From: Ruminococcus flavefaciens AE3010
GTDB taxonomy: Bacteria > Bacillota > Clostridia > Oscillospirales > Ruminococcaceae
NCBI RefSeq assembly: GCF_000526795.1
Contig: NZ_JAGT01000003.1
Location: forward strand, 1-64,000
Length of the DNA stretch: 64,000 nucleotides
Reading direction: 5' to 3'
Shown here: positions 42,652 through 51,414 of the stretch, one piece after another
How the letters are laid out: every line of letters starts with the position of its first letter
Numbering within the stretch: position 1 is the stretch's first letter
Notes under the pieces: generated by a model
What the model was told of the DNA's origin: nothing
What the model saw: only the letters and a program-made list of their open reading frames with translations
Databases searched by the model: none
Position numbers and translations under genes: made by a program

Positions 42652-44730
42652 ATGAATAAAACAAGAAGTAAGATATGCAAAACCATTGCAGGCTGCATGG
42701 CGGCAATAATGACTATTGCAAGCGGAGGACTAAAGCCTGATACAAAGGCTGAAGCTTTACAGTTTCCGTTTAAATATGAGTCTGTGAGCATAAATGCCAC
42801 AACTTTTCCTGACCCTAATTTCAGAGCTGTTGTTTCAAGTGATTTTGACAGAGACAAAAATGGTATTCTTGATTCGGACGAGATCATTCTGGCAAGAAAT
42901 GTATGGTGTATAGGCAAGGGTATCAAGTCTATGAAGGGTATCGAATATCTTAAAGAAATGCGCGGTATCTACTGCATGGACAATGAGATCGAGACATGGG
43001 ATCTCAGTCAGAATCAGCAGATCACAGGAATATGGTGCTCGGGCAATAAGTTCAAGTCACTGGACTTTTCTGTTATACCGACCCTTGAGTGGGTGTATTG
43101 TTATGACTGTCAGCTCACTTCTCTGAATGTGTCTAAGAATCCGAAGATGGCATTTATCGAATGCAACACCAACCCATTGAAGGAACTTGATGTAAGCCAC
43201 AACCCTGTACTGGAGCATCTCATGTGCGGATCCTGTGAGATTACAGAGCTTGACCTGAGTCACAATCCTAATTTGCAGCATCTTGACGCTTTCAGAAACA
43301 AATTAACTACACTTGATGTTACCTGCTGTCCAAAGATGAAGCGCCTTGACGTCTGGGATAATCGTGGGCTGGGAAGTATCGACGTCAGCAAATGCCCGGG
43401 ACTTCAGTACTATAACTGTGCACATAACGACGCGACCAGTGTAGATGTGAGCCATAACCCCGAGCTCACAAAGCTCATTTGCTCCTATAATTATCTGGAG
43501 AGCTTAGATGTGTCCAACAATCCCAAGCTTGCTTATCTTGACTGTTTGCAGAACCAGCTGAAGAGCCTCGATATTTCGCACAACCCGAATCTGCACTTTT
43601 TACAGGCGTTTATCAATGATTTTACAGAGCTTGATATCGGCTACAATCCATTCCTTATAAAGACTCATAATGAGGGAAAAGATGAAGATATCTGGGGCTA
43701 TGGAAAATTCCACTCATGGAAGATAGACTTCGGCGGAAGAACTTCAACGGGCGGAGATAACGTATTCTTCATCGCCTATGACAATAAAGTAAAGCTTGAA
43801 AAAACACAGAAGCAGCCGTTCCCGTCGGAATATCCTGATGATGAGACCATAACAGATACAAGTCAGCTCATAACCCGTGAGGCAGCTGTACAGACCCTGT
43901 ACGAAATGGCAGGAAAGCCTTCTGTCAGCGGCTTGAAGTCAAGATTTACCGATGTGGAGAAGGGCTCGTGGTATGAGGACGCGCTGCTATGGGGCGAGAA
44001 GAATGCCCTTTGTCTTGGCTATCCTTATGTAATTGCCGATACCTTTGGTGTGGGCAAATGGGTAACAAGAGAAGATGTTGCTCTCATGCTCATGAGATAC
44101 TCTGAATTTATGAACTATGAGAGAGAGATCGACTTCGGCAGAAGCGATGATTTTATTGATTATTTCGATGTGGACTTCGACCACTGGGAGGCTATATGCT
44201 GGGCTTGCACATGGCATATCATTGACGGAAAGGGCGAAGAGGGCGCACCAAAGTCGGAGCGCATTATAGATCCTCACGGAAAGGCTACCCGTGAAGAGTT
44301 TACAGAGATGATAAACACCATGCTTGAAGTTAACAAAAAGACCGCAGAGTTCCATATCCCGGAGAATCCTCAGACTACTACTACAACATCGTCCACATCA
44401 ACTACAACAACTACTGTAACTACTGTAACTGCAACAACGACGACAAGACCTGTAAAGCCTGAGATCACCGAGGATTATTCGCTTGGCGACGTAAACAACG
44501 ACAAGTCAATAAATGCCATAGATGCTTCGGCTATCCTCACATATTATGCAAAGACGTCAACAAAGGAGGACGGCGGATTCAGCGATAAGCAGGAGAAGTC
44601 GGCTGACGTAAACAACGACGGTCTGATAAATGCCGTGGACGCATCGGGTATCCTTGCTTATTACGCATATGTTTCCACTGCTACGGCAAAAATAATGACG
44701 ATGGCTGATTTTATGAAGCAGGAAGCATAA
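42652..44730 (+). CDS. Secreted leucine-rich repeat protein with SLH domains and C-terminal dockerin
   Basis: 692 residues: signal peptide; about ten leucine-rich units of some 21 residues (about 125-335; consensus LDVSHNPxLxxLxCxxNxL); a region with three S-layer-homology-like units (about 403-561; ITREAAVQTLYEMAG, FTDVEKGSWYEDALLWGEKN, WVTREDVALMLMRY, KATREEFTEMINTML); a Thr-rich linker (570-600); and a type I dockerin (about 610-675; GDVNNDKSINAIDAS, ADVNNDGLINAVDAS). SLH units bind secondary wall polysaccharide, while dockerins bind cohesins, so one protein could bridge cell wall and scaffoldin. Having both in one chain is uncommon. The dockerin is nearly the same as that at 14238. Confidence 0.9.
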   Translation: MNKTRSKICKTIAGCMAAIMTIASGGLKPDTKAEALQFPFKYESVSINATTFPDPNFRAVVSSDFDRDKNGILDSDEIILARNVWCIGKGIKSMKGIEYLKEMRGIYCMDNEIETWDLSQNQQITGIWCSGNKFKSLDFSVIPTLEWVYCYDCQLTSLNVSKNPKMAFIECNTNPLKELDVSHNPVLEHLMCGSCEITELDLSHNPNLQHLDAFRNKLTTLDVTCCPKMKRLDVWDNRGLGSIDVSKCPGLQYYNCAHNDATSVDVSHNPELTKLICSYNYLESLDVSNNPKLAYLDCLQNQLKSLDISHNPNLHFLQAFINDFTELDIGYNPFLIKTHNEGKDEDIWGYGKFHSWKIDFGGRTSTGGDNVFFIAYDNKVKLEKTQKQPFPSEYPDDETITDTSQLITREAAVQTLYEMAGKPSVSGLKSRFTDVEKGSWYEDALLWGEKNALCLGYPYVIADTFGVGKWVTREDVALMLMRYSEFMNYEREIDFGRSDDFIDYFDVDFDHWEAICWACTWHIIDGKGEEGAPKSERIIDPHGKATREEFTEMINTMLEVNKKTAEFHIPENPQTTTTTSSTSTTTTTVTTVTATTTTRPVKPEITEDYSLGDVNNDKSINAIDASAILTYYAKTSTKEDGGFSDKQEKSADVNNDGLINAVDASGILAYYAYVSTATAKIMTMADFMKQEA

Positions 44731-44750
44731 TATAATAAAAATATAAAATA

Positions 44751-44784
44751 TAAGGAGTGCGCTCATATTCGGGCGAACTCCTTA
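44751..44784 (+). terminator. Terminator of the LRR-SLH-dockerin gene
   Basis: Twelve-bp stem with one mismatch (44751-44762 with 44773-44784), TTATTAT tail. Confidence 0.8.
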
Positions 44785-44836
44785 TTATTATAATATATAT
44801 AGCAGGGAAGAAATAACTCAGCTAAAGTTCAAAAGC

Positions 44837-44865
44837 TTGACAAAAGCTGCTGTAAAGTGTATAAT
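44837..44865 (+). promoter_or_regulatory. Promoter of the VanZ-like gene
   Basis: Perfect TTGACA (44837-44842) and TATAAT (44860-44865), spacing 17. Confidence 0.88.
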
Positions 44866-44914
44866 TAATTCAATATTGCTCGGCAAATAATGCTTTTTTT
44901 CGGGAGGAATAGGT

Positions 44915-45337
44915 ATTTTAAAAAAATTATTGCTGATATTACTGAGACTTATCACGATACCTTATATGTACTTAGTACTGGTCATAACGCTTCTTAGCAG
45001 AAAGCCGACTCATACTCACAACATAAAGCCGCCATTCTGGGAAATAACGGAGCTGATCAAGGGGAATGAAAATATGCTCTTTGATATTATAGCTAATACG
45101 ATAATGCTTTTTCCTTTGGGGATCCTTGTGCCGCTCTGTATCAGAAAGGCTGACAGCGTGAAAAAAGTCGCTTTAACAGGATTTTTTGTCTCTTTGGCGA
45201 TTGAGATCACACAGCTGATAACTACGCGCGGTTATTTTGAGCTTGACGATATGTTCCATAATACGCTGGGAGCTTTTCTCGGCGGACTTATAGGCTGCCT
45301 ACTGGCAAGGCGGATATATTCGGAAAACAAGAATTAA
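44915..45337 (+). CDS. VanZ-family membrane protein, apparently starting at ATT
   Basis: About 140 residues with four membrane segments and the VanZ signature: NTIMLFPLGILVPL, then EITQLITTRGYFELDDMFHNTLGAFLGGLIG (conserved Glu, Gln, Phe-Glu-x-Asp-Asp, Asn, Gly), in order. VanZ-like proteins affect envelope properties and low-level teicoplanin tolerance; the mechanism is unsettled. There is no in-frame ATG before the first helix. GGGAGG (44902-44907) lies exactly seven bases before an ATT at 44915, giving a sensible basic N-terminus (xLKKLLLILLRL). A TTG at 44930 is 22 bases from the ribosome site and so less likely. Confidence 0.8.
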   Translation: MLKKLLLILLRLITIPYMYLVLVITLLSRKPTHTHNIKPPFWEITELIKGNENMLFDIIANTIMLFPLGILVPLCIRKADSVKKVALTGFFVSLAIEITQLITTRGYFELDDMFHNTLGAFLGGLIGCLLARRIYSENKN

Positions 45338-45351
45338 AGGAAACAATAAAA

Positions 45352-45386
45352 AGGCTTACTTTTGCGGAACACACAAAAGTAAGCCT
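45352..45386. terminator. Bidirectional terminator between convergent genes
   Basis: Perfect 13-bp stem (45352-45364 with 45374-45386), T7 tail on the plus strand and A-rich flank giving T tail on the minus strand. Confidence 0.9.
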
Positions 45387-45395
45387 GTTTTTTTA

Positions 45396-45734
45396 TCAGC
45401 CGTAAACACTCATATATTCTAATTCGTAGGAATTATCGTAAGAAACAGTCTCGTCAGGCTTGTCGATATCGCCCAGCACATCTCTAAGCATTTCTTCAAG
45501 ATTGTCAAAATACTGTTCCATAAAGAAGTTGATGATCCTTTCGGGATCTTCAAAGCCATTATTCCTTATAAACTCCTGAACTTCCGCATCGCTTTCAAAA
45601 CTTGGGATATTGAGATAATCCTCATTGTCAAAAACGTCATCGGGAAGAGAAGAAAGCGCTAAATAAATAGTTTTTTCAGGCAGGAATTTGCGCAGCTCTG
45701 CAAGAAAAGCTCTAACCTTCATATTATCATTCAT
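45396..45734 (-). CDS. Small acidic hypothetical protein
   Basis: 112 residues from ATG 45734 (GAGGTGAT upstream; GTG at 45743 overlaps that site). Acidic, no signal peptide or membrane segment, mostly helical by eye (VRAFLAELRKFLPEKTI, PERIINFFMEQYFDNLEEML). I do not recognise a family; the small acidic helical build recalls cytosolic immunity or modulator proteins, but nothing nearby supports that. Confidence 0.6.
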   Translation of the reverse strand: MNDNMKVRAFLAELRKFLPEKTIYLALSSLPDDVFDNEDYLNIPSFESDAEVQEFIRNNGFEDPERIINFFMEQYFDNLEEMLRDVLGDIDKPDETVSYDNSYELEYMSVYG

Positions 45735-45743
45735 AAATATCAC

Positions 45744-46449
45744 CTCAGTAAGAAAAAATTGATAATTTCTATTTATCCATCATAAAAATATATAATGCGA
45801 TATATAATAGAATAAGGTGTAAAAAAGCGATAAAAAATTACAATTAGGAATAATTAGCTTATGGAATAGCTTTTGAACTTTATATCGATATTATACCACT
45901 CAGATTCGGAAAAATCAATAAAAACTATTCTTTTTTAATAAAAAATCGGCTTTTTCACAAGAAAGCCATACGCTGATTGTATAATTTGAATAATGAGATG
46001 AAGCATTAAAATATACAAAGCGTAAAAAGAAATTGCTGTATAATATTTTGTATTATAAAACCGCTGTTTACGGAGCTGTTCAAAATACCTGTCAACAGTC
46101 TTCAAGGGGAGCTTTGAGAGATGTGTTTTATGTAACGGAAAGCTGTATGCGCTGTGTGGGATCGGTCAAAAGATGATAAAATAGCACAAATGGTCATATA
46201 AAAAATATATATACGCATCATGGAGAGATAATTAAAAGATGATACATGCTATCGGTGATTTGATAAAAATACATGGGGGATAATTGCAAATTCAAAGACT
46301 TATTCACACTGTCACAATTATTGGTGGCATTATGTAAGAAAGAAGCAATATTTGGTCATATGAAAACTGTCAGTTTAAACAATTTGAATACTGTGAACTA
46401 TACATCTTATATAATAATTGGGTAATATTACAAATAGTCGTTTCAGCTA
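45744..46449. other. AT-rich gap ahead of the exopolysaccharide operon
   Basis: About 700 bases with no credible gene on either strand, very AT-rich, with scattered short inverted A/T stretches. I see no riboswitch or RNA gene I can name. Such a gap before an EPS operon may hold regulator sites. Confidence 0.5.
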
Positions 46450-46478
46450 TTGACAGACCTATATAAATATGATATAAT
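46450..46478 (+). promoter_or_regulatory. Promoter of the exopolysaccharide operon
   Basis: Perfect TTGACA (46450-46455) and TATAAT (46473-46478), spacing 17, with a leader of about 120 bases before the first gene. Confidence 0.88.
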
Positions 46479-46604
46479 AACACGAAAAATACGAATCGTA
46501 ACTAATTATCTATATTATACTCTTGGTTATCATTTCGCTTTGGGATTAGATCATAAGAAGAATCGTTGTCTGGATTTTTAAATACTTTTTGGAGGGAATA
46601 TTTT

Positions 46605-47807
46605 ATGAAGGTTTCATTTTCACCACCCGATATTTCGTTCCTCGAAATACATGAAGTCTGTGAGGCTCTGAAGTCAGGCTGGATAACAACAGGACCGATG
46701 ACCAAACGCTTTGAGGCAAACATTGCAAAGATGATCGGTGTGGATAAGGCTTGCTGCCTTAATTCACAGACTGCCTGCGCTGAAATGGCGCTGAGACTGC
46801 TGGGTATCGGCGAGGGCGACGAGGTCATCACTACTGCTTATACATACACAGCAACAGCTGCTGTAGTATGCCACGTTGGTGCAAAGCTTGTACTTGTAGA
46901 TACGATGCCCAACAGCTTTGAGATCAACTATGACGAGGTCGAAAAGGCTATCACGGAAAACACTAAGGTCATCATACCTGTTGATCTGGGCGGTGTTCCT
47001 TGTAATTATGCAAGACTTTTTCAGATAGTAGAAAACAAAAAGTCTCTTTTCAGACCCAAGAACAAGATCCAGGAAGCTATCGGACGCATCAGCATAAACG
47101 CTGATACAGCTCATGCTTTCGGAGCAAAGTGGCGCAACATGAACGTGGGCAATATAGCCGACTTCTCAAGCTTCAGCTTCCATGCTGTTAAAAATCTCAC
47201 AACCGCTGAGGGCGGCGCTCTTACATGGCGTCCTATCAATGGAATCTCGGACGAGGAGATATACCATCAGCTCCAGCTCTTCAGCCTCCACGGTCAGAGC
47301 AAGGACGCTCTTGCAAAGACACAGCTCGGTGCATGGGAGTATGATGTTGTGGGAACATGGTATAAGTGTAACATGACAGATGTGGCTGCTGCTATCGGAC
47401 TCAAGCAGCTTGAGAGATACCCGCGTATGCTTGAATTCAGACATCAGATAATCAATTATTATGATGAGGCTCTTCACGAGTATGGCATAGAGACTCTCCC
47501 GCATTACACAAACGAGCATTCGTCTTCGGGACACCTCTACATAACAAGAGTTCCCAATATCACTTTAGAGGAAAGAAACGAGATCATCACACGTATGGCA
47601 GAGCAGGGAATTGCTACAAACGTTCACTACAAGCCTCTTCCCATGCATACGGCATACAAGAATCTCGGATTCGACATTGCTGATTTCCCAAATGCTTATG
47701 CTCATTTTGAAAACGAGATAACACTTCCGCTTCACACCTGTCTTACCGGTGAAATGGAAAATTATGTAGTAAGCAACTACATCGATATAGTAAAGGATTA
47801 CCTTTGA
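46605..47807 (+). CDS. DegT/DnrJ/EryC1-family sugar aminotransferase
   Basis: 400 residues from ATG 46605 (GGAGGG eight bases upstream). PLP-binding fold: TGPMTKRFEANIAKMIG, TTAYTYTATAAVV, DTAHAFGA (PLP-contacting Asp near 166) and SFHAVKNLTTAEGGAL with the Schiff-base Lys near 195. It should transfer an amino group from glutamate to a keto nucleotide sugar, as PglE or WecE do. An insertion (about residues 140-160, FRPKNKIQEAIGRI) stands between the core strands. The dehydratase that would make its keto-sugar substrate is not in the window. First gene of a plus-strand run with tight spacing to 59175. Confidence 0.9.
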   Translation: MKVSFSPPDISFLEIHEVCEALKSGWITTGPMTKRFEANIAKMIGVDKACCLNSQTACAEMALRLLGIGEGDEVITTAYTYTATAAVVCHVGAKLVLVDTMPNSFEINYDEVEKAITENTKVIIPVDLGGVPCNYARLFQIVENKKSLFRPKNKIQEAIGRISINADTAHAFGAKWRNMNVGNIADFSSFSFHAVKNLTTAEGGALTWRPINGISDEEIYHQLQLFSLHGQSKDALAKTQLGAWEYDVVGTWYKCNMTDVAAAIGLKQLERYPRMLEFRHQIINYYDEALHEYGIETLPHYTNEHSSSGHLYITRVPNITLEERNEIITRMAEQGIATNVHYKPLPMHTAYKNLGFDIADFPNAYAHFENEITLPLHTCLTGEMENYVVSNYIDIVKDYL

Positions 47808-48502
47808 TACTGCGCCGCTGGGAAGATCTCCCTTCATTTATGAAAACGGAAGAGGTAAGACCGTATTGGGAGATATTATGGAAAAAGCGCAGACATCTTG
47901 CTGTAAAGAGAGCATTTGACATCGTTACTGCGTCGGTGCTCCTTATGATCGCTGCTGTCCCCATGATAGTGATAGCAGTGATGATAAAGCTTGATTCAAA
48001 AGGCCCTGTGCTTTACCGCCAGGAAAGAGTAACTACATACGGAAAGCGGTTCCGTATACATAAATTCCGCACTATGGTACAGAATGCCGATCGGGTCGGA
48101 TCTGCCGTTACTGTCAGCAATGACAGCAGGATCACCCGCGTCGGTTCTTTGCTGCGCGGATTAAGACTTGATGAACTGCCTCAGCTCATAGATGTGCTTC
48201 AGGGAACTATGAGCTTTGTCGGCACACGTCCCGAAGCGTCAAAGTACGTGAAAAGATACCGTCCCGAATTCTTTGCCACACTGCTTATGCCCGCAGGCAT
48301 CACCAGTGAGGCTTCTATCAGGTATAAGGACGAGTACAAGCTTTTAAGCGCTTCCGAGGATGTTGATGATACCTACATAGAGCAGGTGCTTCCGGGAAAA
48401 ATGGTATGGAATCTTAATTCCATCGAGCGTTTTTCATTTTTCCGTGAGCTTCTGACCATGGTCAGAACAGTTCTTGCTGTATTGGGAAAAGAATACGATT
48501 GA
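47804..48502 (+). CDS. Initiating phosphoglycosyl transferase, PglC/WcaJ family
   Basis: 232 residues. Begins at TTG 47804, overlapping the previous stop; the residues from that start (RRWEDLPSFMKTEEVRPYW) are typical of the family, so the later ATG is rejected. One re-entrant membrane helix (ASVLLMIAAVPMIVIAVMI), then KGPVLYRQERV, HKFRTM, RLDELPQLIDVL and FVGTRPE. It transfers a sugar-1-phosphate to undecaprenyl phosphate at the inner face of the membrane, the first step of repeat-unit assembly. Confidence 0.92.
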   Translation: MILRRWEDLPSFMKTEEVRPYWEILWKKRRHLAVKRAFDIVTASVLLMIAAVPMIVIAVMIKLDSKGPVLYRQERVTTYGKRFRIHKFRTMVQNADRVGSAVTVSNDSRITRVGSLLRGLRLDELPQLIDVLQGTMSFVGTRPEASKYVKRYRPEFFATLLMPAGITSEASIRYKDEYKLLSASEDVDDTYIEQVLPGKMVWNLNSIERFSFFRELLTMVRTVLAVLGKEYD

Positions 48503-48512
48503 GGAGTTTAAT

Positions 48513-49118
48513 ATGGTCACCATCAGAAATATGACTGCTTCAGAGCAGGCAAGCATAAGGAAGCTGTCACGGCTCCACACCCGTGCTTTTCCTGATTTTT
48601 TCCTTACACAGCTTGGTGTGGGCTTCCTTGATGCTCTGTATAAAGGGTATCTCGAGGATGAAAGGTCGGGTATAATAGTTGCCGAGGATAACGGCAGACT
48701 TGCAGGCTTTATCGCTTATTCCTATGATTATCCGAATTTCTACAAGGGACTGATAAAGCATCATCTTTTGAAGTTTGCATTATGCTCCGCGGGAGCTGCT
48801 ATAAGACACCCTTCATTTATAAAGAGACTTCTGGGAGCTTTCAAGAAAAGCGATTCTGTAGTCAAGAACGAAAAGTATGTTGAACTTGCATCCATATGCG
48901 TTGAACCCAAAATGGGCAAGAAGGGCATAGGCTCAAAGCTCATAGACCACCTTAAAGGCATGGTTGACTTTGAGAAGTACGCATACATCAATCTTGAGAC
49001 AGATGCCGTAAACAATGATCCTGTAAACAGGTTTTATGTAAAGAATGGCTTCAAGCTGGCAGGAAGCTATTATTCTGCCGAGGGGAGAAAGATGAACGAG
49101 TACAGATTCGGGGGCTGA
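48513..49118 (+). CDS. GNAT-family N-acetyltransferase
   Basis: 201 residues from ATG 48513 (GAGGAG upstream). GNAT features: IVAEDNGRLAGFIAYS, acetyl-CoA loop ICVEPKMGKKGIGSKLID, and ETDAVNNDPVNRFYVKNGF. The long insertion with basic/aromatic helices (about 80-125) may mediate membrane or partner contact. In this operon it probably acylates the amino sugar made by the first aminotransferase. Confidence 0.85.
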   Translation: MVTIRNMTASEQASIRKLSRLHTRAFPDFFLTQLGVGFLDALYKGYLEDERSGIIVAEDNGRLAGFIAYSYDYPNFYKGLIKHHLLKFALCSAGAAIRHPSFIKRLLGAFKKSDSVVKNEKYVELASICVEPKMGKKGIGSKLIDHLKGMVDFEKYAYINLETDAVNNDPVNRFYVKNGFKLAGSYYSAEGRKMNEYRFGG

Positions 49119-49119
49119 T

Positions 49120-50244
49120 ATGTCAGTGAAAATGCTATACATTCTCAACGTTGCGGAAAAAGTGAATAACTTCTCATATTCCGCAATGGTCGCTGCACAG
49201 AATCTTGGCATAGAGTTTTCCATAGCAGGAAACTGGAATTATCCCAATGACGCAGCAAGAAAAGCAGACGAAAAAAAATACGGTATAAAGATCTATCAGG
49301 TCGATTTTATTCGTGCTCCATATGATCCGCGCAACTGCAAGGCTTATCGTCAGATAAAGGCGATCGTGGAGCAGGAAAAATTCGACCTGATACACTGTAA
49401 TACACCTATCGGCGGCATAATCGGAAGATTAGCCGCAAAAAAATGCGGCGTGAAAAAGGTGATATATCAGGCACACGGCTTCCATTTTTACAAGGGAGCG
49501 CCTTTCATAAACCGCGCACTTTTCTATCCTATAGAAAAGCACTTTGCAAAGTATACCGATGTTCTTGTTACTATAAATAATGAGGACCTTGAAGCTGCTA
49601 AGGCTTTCAAGCTGAAAAAGGGCGGCAGGCTCCGCTATGTTCACGGCGTTGGCATTGACCTTTCGGTATACGACGGCATAGCTGAGCAGAGGGATAAAAA
49701 GCGTGCAGAGCTGGGGCTCGGCAGCGACGATGTTGCTGTTATCTCAGTGGGCGAGCTCAACAAAAACAAGAACAATATCACCATAGTACAGGCTATGGCT
49801 GAGATAAAGAATAAGTCCCTGCAATATTTCCTGTGCGGAGTGGGTCCTGAGCAGGAAGCTATAAAAAGCTTTGCTGCCGAACACGGACTGACTGAGAATC
49901 TCCACTTCCTCGGATACAGGAACGATATCAAGGAGCTTTTATCAGCCTGCGATATATTTGTAATGCCTTCATTCAGAGAGGGACTGTCACGTTCCCTCAT
50001 GGAAGCTATGGCTTGCGGACTGCCCTGTGTAGTTTCAGATATAAGAGGCAACACCGACCTCATACAGAAAGGCGGCGGACATCTTTGCTCTCCCTCTTCG
50101 TCAGCAGAGTTTGCAGACGGCATCAGGGCATGCCTTTCATCGGACAGAAAGGCTATGGGAGCAGTCAATGTTCAGTCTGTAAAAAAATATGATCTCGGCA
50201 TAGTCATTGCTGAGTGGGAAAAGATATATAAGGATGTTTTATAA
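49120..50244 (+). CDS. Glycosyltransferase family 4
   Basis: 374 residues, GT-B fold: N-terminal acceptor domain (FDLIHCNTPIGGIIGR, YQAHGFHFYKGAP) and C-terminal donor domain with VISVGELNKNKN, FLGYRNDIKELLSACDIFVMPS and the EGLSRSLMEAMACGLP motif (conserved Glu). It adds a sugar to the lipid-linked repeat unit on the cytoplasmic side. It starts one base after the previous stop. Confidence 0.9.
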   Translation: MSVKMLYILNVAEKVNNFSYSAMVAAQNLGIEFSIAGNWNYPNDAARKADEKKYGIKIYQVDFIRAPYDPRNCKAYRQIKAIVEQEKFDLIHCNTPIGGIIGRLAAKKCGVKKVIYQAHGFHFYKGAPFINRALFYPIEKHFAKYTDVLVTINNEDLEAAKAFKLKKGGRLRYVHGVGIDLSVYDGIAEQRDKKRAELGLGSDDVAVISVGELNKNKNNITIVQAMAEIKNKSLQYFLCGVGPEQEAIKSFAAEHGLTENLHFLGYRNDIKELLSACDIFVMPSFREGLSRSLMEAMACGLPCVVSDIRGNTDLIQKGGGHLCSPSSSAEFADGIRACLSSDRKAMGAVNVQSVKKYDLGIVIAEWEKIYKDVL

Positions 50245-50256
50245 GGGATTGTTGTT

Positions 50257-51414
50257 ATGACCAGAACGGATAACAATGTATCATTTGGCTTGTCGGCGAT
50301 AAGCTTTCTGATATATTTTCTATTAAAGCCGTTTTATCTTTTTGGTAGCGGTACTTTGCAGCTGGGCGACTTCTTCCTGCTGCTGTCCTTTGCATTTCTT
50401 GTATACGAAAGAAAAAAAGGACTCAGAAACGATGATTACATATTCGGCGCATTTCTCATCTGCGTGATGATCATCAATTTTACTTATTTCTTCATATACC
50501 GCGGCAGCGATTTCCTGAAATCCTGTCTTTATTATGTATTCAATTATATAGTTATCCTGTGCTTCAGGGAATTTATGTACGACAGGACATTCCAAAAGGG
50601 ACTGGCGATAGTCTGCAAAATGAACCTCCTGTTACAGCTGGCAGTATTCCTGCTTCATAAGGGCGCCTACTTGGATTACAGATACATGGGAACCTACACC
50701 GACCCTAACCAGATGGGATTTGCGGTAGTATCCACATTGTCCATACTCTTTCTGCTGCAAGACAAATGGAAATACCTGTATGTACTTGTAGCTGCATTTC
50801 TTATCTTACAGACGTCATCAGGCGGTATGCTCATGGCACTTTGTATACTGATATCTCTCGACTGCCTGATAATGCTGAAAAAAGCCATGGACGACGGCGG
50901 TATATCCTATACCCTGCTGTTCCTTATCATACTGGGTGTGGGAGCAGGTGTTATCCTGATACTCTCTGATGTGATACATATCGACTGGGATCACTTCCGT
51001 ATCGCCGACAAGTTCGGCGGTGAAAAATCAGCGCTCCAGAGCTTTATAGATGACCGAGCACTCAATGTGGCTCAGGAGCACCCCGAGTATTTCCTTTTCG
51101 GATACGGCGAGGGCTTCCAGTTCCCGAGATACGGATACCAGATAGAGCTTCATTCAACATGGATATCCCTGTGCTATTATTACGGAGTTATCCCGTTCTG
51201 CATACTTCTTGCATGGATATACTCCAATATAAGGCACGTCAAGCTTAATATGATACCTGTATACTGTGCAATATTCATTGAGGCTTTCACTCTTGCACAT
51301 CAGAGACAGGCGTCTTTCTGGATGATAATACTGCTTGCAAATATCTGCTGTCAGGACGACAGTGATTATGAATACACCGACGAAATAGAGATTGAGGAGA
51401 TAAAAAGTGCATAA
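50257..51414 (+). CDS. O-antigen/EPS polymerase, Wzy-like
   Basis: 385 residues with about ten membrane helices and a large external loop (about 245-290, GGEKSALQSFIDDRALNVAQ and FLFGYGEGFQF) typical of Wzy polymerases. TYTDPNQMGF in mid-protein resembles the conserved T-x-D-x-N-x-x-G segment of O-antigen ligase/polymerase families. It should join flipped repeat units at the outer membrane face. The C-terminus is acidic and overlaps the next gene by eight bases. Confidence 0.85.
   Translation: MTRTDNNVSFGLSAISFLIYFLLKPFYLFGSGTLQLGDFFLLLSFAFLVYERKKGLRNDDYIFGAFLICVMIINFTYFFIYRGSDFLKSCLYYVFNYIVILCFREFMYDRTFQKGLAIVCKMNLLLQLAVFLLHKGAYLDYRYMGTYTDPNQMGFAVVSTLSILFLLQDKWKYLYVLVAAFLILQTSSGGMLMALCILISLDCLIMLKKAMDDGGISYTLLFLIILGVGAGVILILSDVIHIDWDHFRIADKFGGEKSALQSFIDDRALNVAQEHPEYFLFGYGEGFQFPRYGYQIELHSTWISLCYYYGVIPFCILLAWIYSNIRHVKLNMIPVYCAIFIEAFTLAHQRQASFWMIILLANICCQDDSDYEYTDEIEIEEIKSA

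Noticed and set aside
26444..45337. A SipW signal peptidase linked to the TasA-like gene
   Set aside because: No protein in the window has signal peptidase motifs; it must lie elsewhere if it exists.
44915..45337. A glycopeptide resistance locus based on the VanZ-like gene
   Set aside because: No vanA/H/X-type ligase, dehydrogenase or dipeptidase accompanies it; VanZ-like proteins are widespread.
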